Shown here piece after piece: positions 47,496-58,505 of a stretch of 64,000 nucleotides of DNA. The notes under the pieces were generated by a model. The model searched no databases and was not told the origin of the DNA. It was given only the letters and a program-made list of their open reading frames with translations. The stretch comes from Spirogloea muscicola (lineage: Eukaryota > Streptophyta > Zygnematophyceae > Spirogloeales > Spirogloeaceae). A program made the position numbers and the translations under genes. The first letter of the stretch is position 1, and each line of letters opens with the position of its first letter. The DNA is taken from assembly GCA_009602725.1 (NCBI GenBank), contig WELB01000033.1, forward strand, positions 668,495-732,494, read 5' to 3'.

Positions 47496-47940
47496 GAAAG
47501 AAGAAAGCGCGGCCAGATTGACTGGTGGCTGGGAAAGAAGAAAGTGCTCGCCCATTGAAGATAGAAGGTGCTCGCCCATTGAGAAGAGGGGCTGGCAAAG
47601 CCAACCCAAAAAGAATGGACAATATTCAAAGCCAAAGAAAGAGGTGCTGAAAGAGGACTACACTACAAAGTGCAAGACGGTGCAGAGGGAGATGCAGATG
47701 GCTGCTCAGTATCCACGTGTGAGCAACAGAGGATAGGGGCTGGAAAAGAAGAAAGTGCTCGCCCATTTGAGAATAGGGGCTGGAAAAGCCAGCCCAGAAA
47801 AGAATCAACAAAGGACGAGAAGGGGCCAGGGGAAGCGCTTAAAAAAACAAGCACACAAAGAAACTAAGCAGCTACGGATTACTCAGTAACCCCTGCTAAG
47901 CAGCCTCAGGTCGGAGACGCTGAGGCTCCTGGAAGTGGTT
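47496..47940 (-). mobile_element. Chain of nested LINE tails, types 3, 1 and 2
   Basis: A type 3 stub (GAAAGCGCGGCCAGATTGAC, GGCTGGGAAA) is broken in its hairpin at 47537 by a type 1 stub (GAAGAAAGTGCTCGCCC..GATAG), itself broken at 47563 by a type 2 copy (AAGGTGCTCGCCCATTGAG, GGGGCTGGCAAAGCC) that runs to about 47730 with LLLTRGY-stop. At 47730-47748 another arm GATAGGGGCTGGAAAA is again broken by a type 1 3' end (47749-47940). Confidence 0.8.
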
Positions 47941-48670
47941 CCCCTGGCTTTGCCCTGGCCCCCTTCTCGTACTCTGTTCATTCTTTTTCGGGCTGGTTGT
48001 TCCAGCCCCTATTCTCAATGGGCGAGCACTTTCTTCTTTGATGAGCCATATGTCACAAGCATACCACTAGCCACAGGATGTCTAAGGAATCAACTGCAAG
48101 CGAATGTTATCAGCACCCTTGCAAATCGGACTTACTTCTGGCCAGGGGACCCAATTCCAGGGGGCTTAGCAGGGGTTACTGAGTGGTTAGTAGCTGCTTT
48201 GTTTTTTCTTGTGTGCTTGTCATTTCTGCTGCTTCGCCTTAGGGCTTCACCTGGCTTCCCCCCCCCTCTTCTTGTACTCTGTTCAGTCTTTTTTGGGCTG
48301 GCTGTTCCAGCCCATATTCTCAATGGGCGAGCCCTTCTTCTCTTCTTAATTCCAGGAGCCTAGCGTCTCCGACCTGAGGCTGCTTAGCAGGGGTTACTGA
48401 GTGATCCGTAGCTGCTTTGTTTCTTTGTGTGCTTGTTTTTCTAAGCGCTTCCCCTGGCCCCCTTCTCGCCCTTTGTTGATTTTTTTTGGGCTGGCTTTTC
48501 CAGCCCCTATTCTCAATGGGCGAGCACTTCCCTCTGCCGGCCCGCGCAGGTGTAGCGCGCGGGACATCGACCGCTGCAGCGAGACGGCCTTTTTCTTGGG
48601 CTGGAAAAGCCAGCCCAAGAAAGAATGAACCGAGTACGAGAAGGGGGCCAGGTGAAAGGACTAGCAGCCC
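47941..48670. mobile_element. Type 1 LINE 3' ends, mainly plus strand
   Basis: Plus-strand tails end at about 48037, 48340 and 48530 (each ATGGGCGAGCACTT or GGGCGAGCCCTT); the third has the protein end VSDLRLLSRGY at about 48401. A minus-strand coding scrap (48536-48590) and hairpin (48595-48660) follow. 48040-48130 is unassigned. Confidence 0.75.
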
Positions 48671-49170
48671 GAAGGCCTAGGACAAAGGGTAGGTTAGGGG
48701 CTGGCCCAATAAGAAGAATATGAACAAACCGGCATGAGATCGTCTGGACTTTCCAAATGAGTACTTGTGATCATTCACACGTCTTGCATCAGTTAAGGAA
48801 AAGGCTGTTCACCGTCCGATGACTCCGTATCGACGGCGCACCGTGCGTCCGCGGCGCAGAGCGAGCCAATCGGGGCTGGCCACCTAAGCGCCGCCCGGGC
48901 TCAGGGGGTGAGCGTCGGCCCACGCCGGAGCACGTGCAGGCTGACGACCACTGATGGCCTGCCACGCGGTACACGTGCACTTGCGCACGTGCGCGGCCGG
49001 AACACCGCCCCCCGCGGCGGCGCGGCACTCGAGGGGGGGGGGCCCTTGAGGCAACCGCCGAGGGGGGGGGGCCCTTGAGGCAACCGCCGCCAGCACCCCC
49101 CTCCTCCCTCCCTCCTCCCATCCCTCCTCCCTCCCTCCCCCTCCTCCGTTCCTCCGCCCTCCCTTTTACC
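48671..49170. other. GC-rich stretch with a 30-bp tandem repeat
   Basis: 49031-49060 and 49061-49089 repeat GAGGGGGGGGGCCCTTGAGG plus CAACCGCCG. 49095-49160 is a CCTCC-rich run. Frames here are low-complexity; no gene recognised. Confidence 0.5.
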
Positions 49171-49395
49171 TTTTACCCCCTGGCCATGGACATCCATGGG
49201 TGTTACGGGGGTCGGTGGTCCTCGTTACTTTCGCTGCTGGCCTCTCAAGCTGACCAGCGGCGCCGGGAGCAGGGTGCTGCCCTTCCCGGTGGCTCGGTGC
49301 CTTTGGGTCTGGTGTCCTGCTACCGTATGCGACTGTCTATGTCCCTGCAGCGCTCCCAAGCGCTTGCTTTGCACCGCCGCGCTGGTCGCGCCCTT
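49171..49395 (+). mobile_element. LINE C-terminal fragment ending at a single N
   Basis: The plus-strand frame reads MDIHGCYGGRWSSLLSLLAS, SMSLQRSQALALHRRAGRAL and stops abruptly at the N (49396), before the usual AAASG..SDLxxLTRGY end. Confidence 0.75.
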
Positions 49396-49396
49396 N

Positions 49397-49463
<67 letters not shown>

Positions 49464-49474
49464 CCCCCCCCCCC
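49396..49474. other. N followed by a 67-T and 11-C homopolymer run
   Basis: One N, then T from 49397 to 49463 and C from 49464 to 49474. It sits where a LINE fragment ends and unrelated sequence starts, so it is more likely an assembly or cloning artefact than a poly(A) tail. Confidence 0.7.
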
Positions 49475-49802
49475 TCCCGGGGCCCGCCTCGCGGCAACAA
49501 AGCCCCGGCCAGGCGGGCGCCTCGAGCCCCCCCCGCCATGGCTCCACCCTGCGCTCCAGCCGCCGCTCCGCCGCCCGCCGACTCGCTGCCCTCCCCCAGG
49601 CTCTTCCGCTCCCTCCTCCGCCCTTCCACACCCTCTTTGCCAGGCCCTTCAGCGCTGGGCCGGCCATCTAGCTGGGAGACTGCAGGCCCGCGCTTGCGGG
49701 CCGCTTGCGTCCCTTGGCATCGGACGAGCTTGCAGCGCTCGGCTACTGCCTTAACGGTGCTGTGCTCGACGGCTGGCTTGTCACTGCCCCCGGCGGACCA
49801 CG

Positions 49803-52582
49803 ATGACGGTCGACTCCAGTGGGGCTTGGCGGCTGCTGGCAGTGTGCACGCTGGTCTGCAGTGCGGCCGTCGGCGTGCTGTCGCAGGGCGCCACCTCCGT
49901 CACAGGGCCGACGCTGCCGCCGAGCGAGCCACCGCTGCCGCCTCCACAGCTCGGTGGCTCCGATTACGCCGCGTACTCCAAAGTGGGCTATGACACGTTC
50001 ATCTGGGGCCAGCCGCTGGTTGCCTTCTTCCGTGAGCAGGCCACGATTGGCGTCGTCAATGGCTACTCGCACCAGTCTGCAATCGCTCATGCTGGCACGA
50101 CCGGTACATCGACCGTGTTGCTGCGAGCCCGCTCTGACCTCCATGACTTCCTGCTGTGTGAGGGCTTGCAATCGTACATGCATTGCAAGGACAATGACAA
50201 CATACTTACCTCCGGATTGCTGTCCTTCCCAGACATCCCTTTTCCGAATGTCGACACGTTGTATGGAGCAGCGTTTCTGGACCTTGCCGGGGGCCCACAA
50301 GTGCTGTCAATGCCCGACTTTGGGCAGGGGCGATATTACAGGTGAGAGAGCTGGCAGGCACTTCCAAGTTGATGCTAATGACTGCTGAAGACCAGACCTT
50401 GCATCATTCTCCTCTGCTGCACTTTGTAGCTTACCTCAGCTCCTGACGAATACTGAATTACCCGAATCACAGCCTTCTTTTGCAGTGCTGCTTTCTTCGA
50501 GGCGTATGGGCGCGCAATCAGCATCAATGGCAGCCTTGCCAACGGCTGTGGACCCACTACGTTCCTCATCACCGGACCAGACTGGAATGGCACCAGCTCG
50601 CCGGCCCTTGCAGGCTCCTCCATCCAGGTCGAAGGCAGTCCGCATGTTTGCCTACGACTACTGTGCTCGACACCGAGAAGAAGGGTGTCCTCTGCCATCA
50701 TTGCTGAAGTCAAAGCTGCGGTAGCAATCAGACGTGAAAAACGTACCAAGCTAACGGGCTACTACCGTGACGCTCCGCACACTTGAGACGTGCTGCAGAG
50801 CCCGACAAATGACGTCTTTCTCATCACACGGGTCCACGTGGCAAATGCCACTGACCTGGCCTCGGCATCACAGCTGTCGTCAACAATCTACCTCTCCTCA
50901 CTGAATACGTACCTTGAGAACTACAGCAGCTCGAGTGCCAACAGCTCTGCAGCACCAGCCCCGGACCAACCACCGTCATCCCTGTCAGAAGCTTTGCAGG
51001 TGTAGAGCCCCGTTGCAGCGCCTGCCGATTTGTATGTAAGAATTGGCTGAAGTGTTTCAGTGTTGTTTTCCAAAGGGCTCACCGATGACGAGTAGGGAAA
51101 GTTGACGTGGCATTGCAGAGGCTCGTACTCATAGGCAGAGGGCTCGTGAATGACCCTCCACCAGACACTGCAGGAAATAACCGCGTTGTCCATGACGTGA
51201 GTAAACGACCCTACCGTATGTTACCCTCTTGTTACCCTCTGCAGCCGTTGCTGTGAGACCTACACATCTTTCTGGCATTGTCACATCTGATGCCTTCGCT
51301 TCTTCACAGCCTTTCCTCAACCATCTCGACTTCTCTTTCTCTGCTTTCTTGATCTGCATTGGCCCACAATATCACCTCCTCGTGTGTTGTGTATGTCCAG
51401 ATGGCTATGATCGGCATTAGCCAAACAGCAGGCTTCAATACCTGCAACGTTACAGTCGAGCAGGCGAGGGCCCTCAATGTTTCCCAAGTTGCCGCTGACA
51501 CGTCTATCCAGGCCTGGATGGTTGGCACGACAATTAACGACTCGTATAGCAGGTTGCAAAGTCGTGGTCTCTTCCGCTTGTAATACTAGCTCTGACAGTT
51601 GTCTGCCATGACCTGCACACGGGACCCTGAGCTTGAGCAGTGTCCGTGCAGCGTCAACCACTGGGCTCATACCCAAGTGCTATACAACCAAGACCAATTC
51701 CTCCAGAGGGCCGCAGCGTCTGCTCGTGGAGGCCTCGGAGGGCTGCCCCCCTATGAGTGTGTCTACTTCCTCTGTTACGAGGTTAGCCAGTGTGAAGCTT
51801 GCTGTTTTGCCCTCGTCTCAGAATCCTCCTGTGACCTCAGGTGCCGCTCCCCCTCAACCTGATAAATTGATGGCTTCATCTGCGTTCACGTACCTGGACA
51901 CTGATTGACTATGGCTCTTTCCTCCGTCCACCCACACTGCTGATCAATACAGTAGCCTGCCTTTAGTATCACTTGGTCAAGCTTTTGTTACTCATGCCGT
52001 CTAGGCAGGGGAGCAGGCTGATGATGATTACAAGTTTTCATGGGTCGTGCAGTCACAAGACGGTCAAATCATGGAAGGGTCGTCCCAATACATCCTACCC
52101 CTCGACCCGCCAGCGGTGCGAGGCTTCTGGTCCGTGACACTCTACAACCTGTCCAGTCAGAGCCTGCCACTCGGCATCAGCAAGTCGTCTGTAGGAGACA
52201 GCAGCCCTGGACTGAAGGTCAGTTTGGACATCCAATGCTTACTCTGGCCCTGAATATTTACTCTCAAGGTCTCTGTATTGCTCTGCCACCTCTGGAACTC
52301 CTGTACCTGCTAACGAGCTTTATCGTACTCCAGGCGGATTCAAATGGCACGGTGACCATCTTCATCCAGCCAAGCAGCCCTGGAGCAGCGCTGAAGGCTA
52401 ACTGGCTACCATCTGTGCCGGGGATGTTAACGGCGCTCATCCTGAGGGCGTACGGGCCCATGCCTAGTGTGCTGAACGGTTCTTACGTTCCAGCTGCTGT
52501 CCTGCTCACGGCACCTCAATCGGTTCCCACGCTTGCAAACTTTACCCTCGATCCGCTTATGATGTGGGGCATCCAGACGTAG
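49803..52582 (+). CDS. Secreted DUF1254/DUF1214 family protein, 8 exons
   Basis: Exons joined in frame: 49803-50341, 50486-50627, 50799-50999, 51119-51196, 51401-51552, 51652-51781, 52005-52217, 52334-52582; 567 residues. An N-terminal signal peptide is likely (WRLLAVCTLVCSAAVGVLSQ). DUF1254 part: DTFIWGQPLVAFF, FPNVDTLYGAAFLDLAGGPQ, VLSMPDFGQGRYY, FLITGPDWNG, SPTNDVFLITRVHV. The middle has NDPPPDTAGNN and GISQTAGFN. DUF1214 part: DQFLQRAAASARGGLGGLPP, FWSVTLYNLSSQSLPLG, DSNGTVTIFIQPSSPG, NWLPSVPG, ILRAYGP. The family is widespread in bacteria, fungi and algae; its biochemical role is not established. Exon 4 (26 codons) is short but fits the NPP motif of the family. The Asn-rich C-terminal half suggests many N-glycosylation sites (NGT, NLS, NGS). 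No lesion seen. Confidence 0.88.
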
Positions 52583-53139
52583 GTCATGGATGCGAAGTGA
52601 TCATCATGTCTGTTTCTGATGCAAGTGCTATTCTGCACATGAGCAAGCTGCGACAGGCTTTCACTTCCACTCTTTTTCCTTCCCCGCTTGCTGGATGGCT
52701 GGCAGCTTCGTAGCTGCGGTCGAGCTTGTCTTTTGGGAACAGAGCACCACTGCCGAGCTGCTGGAGGCTAAGTATTCGGTTGCTGCAGGGGCAGTGATTA
52801 TTAATGGACTGATAGAGACCTGTGTTGGGCGCATTAGAGCAGCATCACTCTACGCATGTGAGTGGGTCTGTCTTCTCGTGACCTGCCCGTGTGCATTCAA
52901 ACCATAACCTCTTGCTAGCCACCACCTTTTGCATGGATTGGCTGCTAACGGCCAGTCTCATCAGACAAATTCGCAGGCAAGGTTTGCAAGTCATAGGGGA
53001 TTGGCTGTTGGATCAAAAGGCCGATCCCCATGACGGACATTGTCACTTAGCCACAGTAACCCTGGTCAACTGCCACAAGTTGGCTGGGGGCTATTGAGCA
53101 CTAACTTGTAGCCACTTGCGTAGCTGTATTGAGCTTGTT
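52583..53139. other. No recognised feature
   Basis: The 3' side of the DUF1254 gene. Short open frames only. Confidence 0.45.
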
Positions 53140-53700
53140 TTGGCTCCTTTCCGAACTTGTCAATCCTCTCTAGGCTGGCCTTTGACAGCCCTCACCCCTC
53201 ATGGAAGATCTGCTTCTTTCTTTCTTGTAACACGCAAACATTGCAGCCTTGGGGGGAAGAATCTCTTGGGCCATCGCCCCCTTTTGGATGAGCTTCTTCT
53301 TCTCTTGAGCTGAGCTGACTTCCACTAATGAGCTTAGCTCCCCTCTTTCGTCTTCGTGTACAAGCTGGCCGAGGACTGCTTGCCTTCATCACTGTTCTTG
53401 TCACAGAGGTATACAAAGGGCCCAGCATCGACCCACATTACCGGCCACGTGGTGGGTAGTGCAGAACGAAAGACTATGCAGCACTGCTCTCACCACACCA
53501 GCTTCAATGGGCTTGCCAGCAGTAAATCTTTCGTTCTCTCTCCGCTGTGTGTCAGTATGCCAGCGGCGATGTTAGGCCATGCTCTGCATCAAAAAGCTGG
53601 CGGAACTCTGGCTGTTAAGGGTGCGCTTGCATTTTGCCGGCCGCTTTACAGGAGTAGTTAGCACCTCTACGTGCTGAGGCCTTTCGTCCATTGGAGCCCA
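53140..53700 (+). mobile_element. LINE tail (type 4) and decayed type 6 3' end
   Basis: 53140-53225: GGCTCCTTTCCGAACTTGTC, the hairpin AGGCTGGCCTTTGACAGCCC, CCCCTCATGGAAGATC. 53570-53690: frame with GHALHQKAGGTLAVKGALAF, matching the type 6 ALHQKAGRAL block, then a shifted HLYVL end. The part between is unassigned. Confidence 0.6.
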
Positions 53701-53837
53701 CTGCCCGGACCCCACCGCTCATCGCTGGCATGGTCGTTCCCACGAATCCGAGTCGTCAGCTCTTTGCGGCTACCGGTACCATCCTGCTGCTCAGTAGAGG
53801 TCAAGATCAGGCCACACCGAAAGCACGACCAGCTGGG

Positions 53838-54049
53838 TGTGCAGGCCGACTTGCATTGCACGCCTGCAGAACTCCTGCTCTCCTCAAAGACCACTGCGTG
53901 CAGATGACGTCAGTGATGTAGTAGCCAGGCAACTGAACTGAACTGAAGCAGCACACTCTGCTTGAGCTGTGCTGCACGACTTTGACGTCATGACAGCGCC
54001 TTGCTGAAGGGGCCACGTCCATCCTTCTGCAAATGCCGAATGGCGGAGT
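53838..54049 (-). repeat. 3' flank shared by receptor kinases B and C
   Basis: Aligns with 60905-61112: shared blocks TCCTCAAAGACCACTGC, GTAGCCAGGCAAC, GGCCGGCCGAGCCCCAAAGC. It marks the downstream edge of the tandem duplication that made genes B and C. Confidence 0.75.
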
Positions 54050-57000
54050 TCAGGCCGGCCGAGCCCCAAAGCTGCGGAGGTCCTCCAGGAGCTGGACGAC
54101 TTGGCCCATCGATGGACGCGAGGAAGGAGCCTGCCGGGTGCACGCCAGCCCCACCTTGAGCATGCCAAACATCTCGTCTGCCAGCTTACCGCCCTGCGGC
54201 TCAGCCGCGGGGACAACTCCATTGGCTGCCACGAGCGGCAGTAGCAAGGGGTCGAGGAAGGCAGTCAGGGGCGCTCCCTCCCGCAGCAGGCGGTTGACCC
54301 AGTGCATCAAGCTGCCATCACCCTCTGCTTGCCCAAACCGCGAGTCGGTGGGCTTGCAACCAGTAACAAGTCGCAGCAGCACTATACCGAAGCTGAAGAC
54401 ATCGGTCTTCTCATTCACCTGGCCGCTCGAGGCATACTCTGGAGCAAGGTACCCAATTGTACCTGAATTTGCAGCAATGAAAACGCTTGAGCGTTCAGCT
54501 GCACTCACGAAGTCAATGTGTTGAAGTTGGCATTAGCACGATAGCATGTCAATTGGAGCAGGTAGCACTCCGCCTCACCAGCCACTGCCGTGCTCATGTG
54601 CGTGTCTGTCAGATCGGAATGCTTGGCGAGGCCAAAGTCGGCGACACGAGCCTCGCCCACTTCACTGAGCAGGATGTTTGCCGGCTTGATATCACGGTGC
54701 ACCACTCTAGGTGTGCACTCCTCGTGCAGGTACCTGTGGAAGGTTGTTCAGTTGTCACTGATGCCTGCCGGAGGGAGGTGCAGAGATACTAAAAGCTGGG
54801 GGAGTGCTTCTTGACAGTGAAAGAAATGTAGAAGATGTTGGAAGTGACCCTGGGACAGCTCCCCACCTGATACCGCGAGCAGCACCTAGCGCGACTCTGC
54901 AGCAGAACGTCCAGGGCTTGATCATGGTCCGCCAGGGGGTCACTCTGCCGAGCGCGTCCTCCAGGCTGCCGCCACTCATGAAGTCGTATATGATCAGGAG
55001 CTCAACGGTGGTCGATGTGCCAGAGCTGGCATAGTAGCCTCGCAGCGACACCAGATTAATGTGTTTGATGCCGCCAAGGGTCTCCACCTCTGCCAAAAAC
55101 TCCTTGTGCCCCTGCCCTGCGCCCGTCACCAGCTTTTTGATAGCCAGCGCCAGGCCCGACGGCAGGATCGCCCTGCAATGATGAGGTATTACAAGGTGTT
55201 TGCCTCAGGCAGAGAGTCATAAATCAACCTCCGGAACTTGGATGATGACATTCATTAAAGCTCAAAGCTTGCTTTCCTGCAGGGTACAATCACAATGAGA
55301 ACCTCCGAGGTAAGAGCTTACTTGTACACGGAGCCAAACCCGCCACGACCAATGAGGTATGCCTCACTGAAGTTGTCCGTGGCAGTAAGGAGGTCGTCCA
55401 TGGTGAACTGGCTCTTGCCCTGGCCAAGGAAGAGGACCAGGCCTGTCCTGTACGAGCCCCCATGGAACCCGCCCGAGCTGCCCTGTGACTTCCGAAATGT
55501 ACCGGGCGTCCACAACCAATCTTGAAGATGTGTGAATGAAATCGCCTGATGGCGACTGTGCTTTTGCTTGAGGCCAACAAGGACCAGTGCCACCGCCATT
55601 GCTGCTGCTGCACCAATGGCAATGCCGACAACTTCCCCTGTGGAGATTCTTGAAGACTTGGACTTCATGGGGGCACATGGTGGAAGAGGCCCCCCGCACA
55701 GGCCCACGTTTCCAGCATAGCTGGTGGCCTTGAAGGCTGTGAATGCGCCCATAGTGGGCACGGCACCGCTGAGGTTGTTGTAGGAGACGTTGAAGTAGGT
55801 CAGAGTGGTGATGTTGCCAAGAGCGCTAGGAATTGCCCCATCCAGCTCCTTGGTGGATAAGTCAAGGACCTGCAGGAATGGCAGCTGGCCAAGAGTGGCC
55901 GGGATGGGTCCAGAAAAATCGTTGGCATGCAGCGACAGGCTCCGCAGATTCACCAGGCCACTGAGGCTTGCTGGCACTGTGCCCGACAGCTGCGGGAGGT
56001 ACACAGGAGCTTGCTGAGCCCTCTTGTTCAACCTTCCAGGTATTTGTTAGCAAGGAAGCCCAGGAGATTGGAGCTCACTGGAGGCAGCACAACAGCTTCA
56101 TTGGCATACGTGCATTGCAGGGCGCGAGCTCACTTGATTGTTGTCGAGCTGGAGGTACTGCAGGCTGGTGGCATTACTGAGGTCGGCTGGGAGCAGCCAG
56201 CTGAAAGCATTGTGAGAAAGGTCCAGGCTGTACAGCGTATTAAAGACGCCACTACCTGCGGGGATGATGTCACCGAGCAAGTTGCCAGAGAGGTCCAGCA
56301 CCGCCAAGTTGGGCCCGGCCAGCAGCTCGGAGGGCAGGCTGCCAGAAAGCGTGTTGTTGCTGAGATCAAGTACAGACAGGATTGGGAGGCGTGCAAGCGC
56401 AGCCGGGATGGTGCCAGATAGTTGGTTGTTGCTGAGAAACAGTGAGGAGAGGCGCGAGCAGTTGCCAAGCTCCGGCGGGATCAAGCCGCTCAGGTTGTTG
56501 TTGCTGAAGGAGAGATACTGCAATTGCTGCAGAGCTCCAAGCTAACGCGGGACGCCCCCGCCGAATCGGTTGCCAGTGGCTTCTAGGTTCTGCATATTGT
56601 GCAGAGTTCCAAGCTCCCGAAGTATTGGACCCGTCAGCTTATTTCCAGCCAAGGTGAGGGCTTGCAGCGCTCGCAGACCACTGAAGCTTGCTGGGATGCC
56701 CCCACTGAGCCTATTGGTGGAGACATCGAGGCGCTGCAGCGTGGTCAGGCTGCCGAGGACTGCTGGAATCTCCCCTGTGAGGTTATTATCGAAGAGGTAT
56801 AGGATCTGGAGCCGGTGAAGCGCCCCCAGGCTTGCTGGGATGCTGCCTGTGAGCCGATTGCTGTACAGCCGCAGGGAGGTCAGCGCCGAGAGTTGGCCGA
56901 GCTCTGGCGGAATGCTGCCAGTCAGTTGGTTGCTGTAGAGACCGAGGAATGTGAGCCTCGACAGATTTCCGAACGTCGGCGGGATGCTGCCTGTGAGCCG

Positions 57001-57770
57001 ATTGTCGTTGAGCCACAGCATTGTGAGCATGGGCAGGCCGCCGAGGCACGCTGGGATGATGCTGGTCAGGCTGTTGTTGTGAAGGTGCAGCTCCTGCAGG
57101 AGGCTGCACTTGCAAATGCTTTGTGGGATTGGGCCAACCAAGGCATTGAGTGAGATGTCCAGCTGCCTCAGGGCCGGCACGCCAGTGGTGTCGAGGACGC
57201 GGCCGCCGAGCTTGTTCGAGCCAAGCAGGAGGAAGAGGAGCGCCGGCAGCGACCCATTGGTGAGGCATGGCGGGAGGCTGCCGGTGAGGCCGTTGAATCT
57301 CATATCCATGAGGACCATGGCCGAGGCATTGCAGAGTGTTCGAGGCACGGAGCCGGAGAGCGAGTTGTAGGCGAGGCCCAGGAAGTTGAGTTGCCGCAGG
57401 CGGCCCAGCGAAGCTGGGATGCCTCCGCTGAGGCTGTTGTTGTACAGGACGAGCTGCTCCAAAGCCGCCAGGTCGCCGAGCGACGCCGGGATGGGCCCCG
57501 ACAGGGCATTGTTGCCGAGGTCGAGCTGCTCAGTGCCGCCAGGCCGCCGAGCGCGCTGGAGAGACCGCCGGATAGCCCGGACGCCTGCAGGTCCAGCTGC
57601 GTGACGCGGACGCCGCGGCACCTGACGCCCGCCCAGGAGACGTTGCCATTGCCGCAGGGCCCGGCGCCGCCGGCCGCCCAGCCGGCGAGGACGCCATGGG
57701 GGTCGCGCAGGCCGTCCTTGAAGGCCAGCAGCGCCGCCTCATCCGCCGCGCCATTGCTGCCGGCCACGCC
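54050..57770 (-). pseudogene. LRR receptor-like kinase B, tandem copy, probably broken
   Basis: Minus-strand exons: about 57767-56134 (LRR), 55989-55322 (last LRRs, membrane span, start of kinase), 55172-54867, 54733-54579, 54462-54050. LRRNT cap (EAALLAFKDGLRDPHGVLAG, SWAGVRC), about 22 LRRs, a span (VVGIAIGAAAAMAVALVLVG), kinase with [31 protein letters not shown]. Two lesions in the LRR exon: the reading frame shifts by one base near 57528-57540 (LGGLAAL to EQLDLGNN), and a TAG stands at 56544-56542 where paralogue C has GAG. No ATG or signal peptide is found in frame; a TGA lies just upstream of the cap in that frame, so a separate first exon or further damage is possible. The kinase half is intact. 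The frame shift could be a sequencing error; the TAG is a substitution. If expressed, only a truncated receptor would result. Confidence 0.8.
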
Positions 57771-58189
57771 GCCGCAGCAGCGTCAGCTCGACGACCGGCG
57801 GAGGCGAGCGCAGAGGAGCGCCAGAGGGTGCAGGAGAGATGATAACCCATCTAACCAGCTGCCGCCACAGGCGCTGCAGCCTGCAGCGCGAGCTCCGTGG
57901 GCGGGAGCCTCAGCGGGGCCCAGCGCCGGGCCACGACTGCAGGGCACGGCAGCGGCGACGGCTGGCGAGAGCGGCGGCGGCGGCGGCGGCGGCGGGCTCA
58001 CCGCGGGCTCGACGGCTGCGCCTGAGCTGCCGCCCGCCGCCAGAATGGAAAAGCTNGGCGGCGGCGCGCGGGCCGGCGCGCGATGCGGCGGGGATCGTGG
58101 GCCCTCGGGCCTGCCGACCCCCTGGCCCGGCCGCGGGGGGGGAGACGCGACGGCCGTAGATTCGGATCCGGCCGCTCAGCTCCCTTCGA
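57771..58189. other. GC-rich region upstream of receptor kinase B, with a single N
   Basis: GCC/GGC-rich. A minus-strand frame has a hydrophobic LSSLLHPLALLCARLR that could be part of a signal peptide, but it is closed by TGA before the LRR cap. N at 58056. Confidence 0.45.
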
Positions 58190-58505
58190 ATCTGCCAGTG
58201 CACGGATTGGCCCCCCCTGGCCCAGATGGGTATGCCGGCAGCCTATCTGTCATTTCTGCGACGTCGAGTGTCAACCTGTCTGCAACGGCTCAGGCGTATG
58301 CTCTGCATCAGAAAGCTGGTCGAGCCTTAGCTGCTGGCACAAGAGCTAGTCAATTGTCGTCCGGTATTCGAGCGTCAGCTAGCGACCTCTATGTGCTGAC
58401 TCGTGGTTACTGAGCGGGTCAGCTTAGCAGCAGGTGACGTACATTTGTCCAATGTGCTTGCCTTTGTACTTGGCCACACATGGCCTCCCCATCTCTTAAT
58501 ATACA
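58190..58505 (+). mobile_element. LINE 3' end, type 6
   Basis: The plus-strand frame reads ALHQKAGRALAAGTRASQLS and ends SDLYVLTRGY at 58413. The tail has GTGCTTGCCTTTGTACTTGG, CCACACATGGCC, AATATACACGCA. 5'-truncated at about 58190. Confidence 0.85.

Noticed and set aside
49397-49463. T run as the poly(A) tail of a minus-strand retrocopy
   Set aside because: No retrocopy sequence abuts it; it sits next to an N and is followed by a C run, which points to an artefact.
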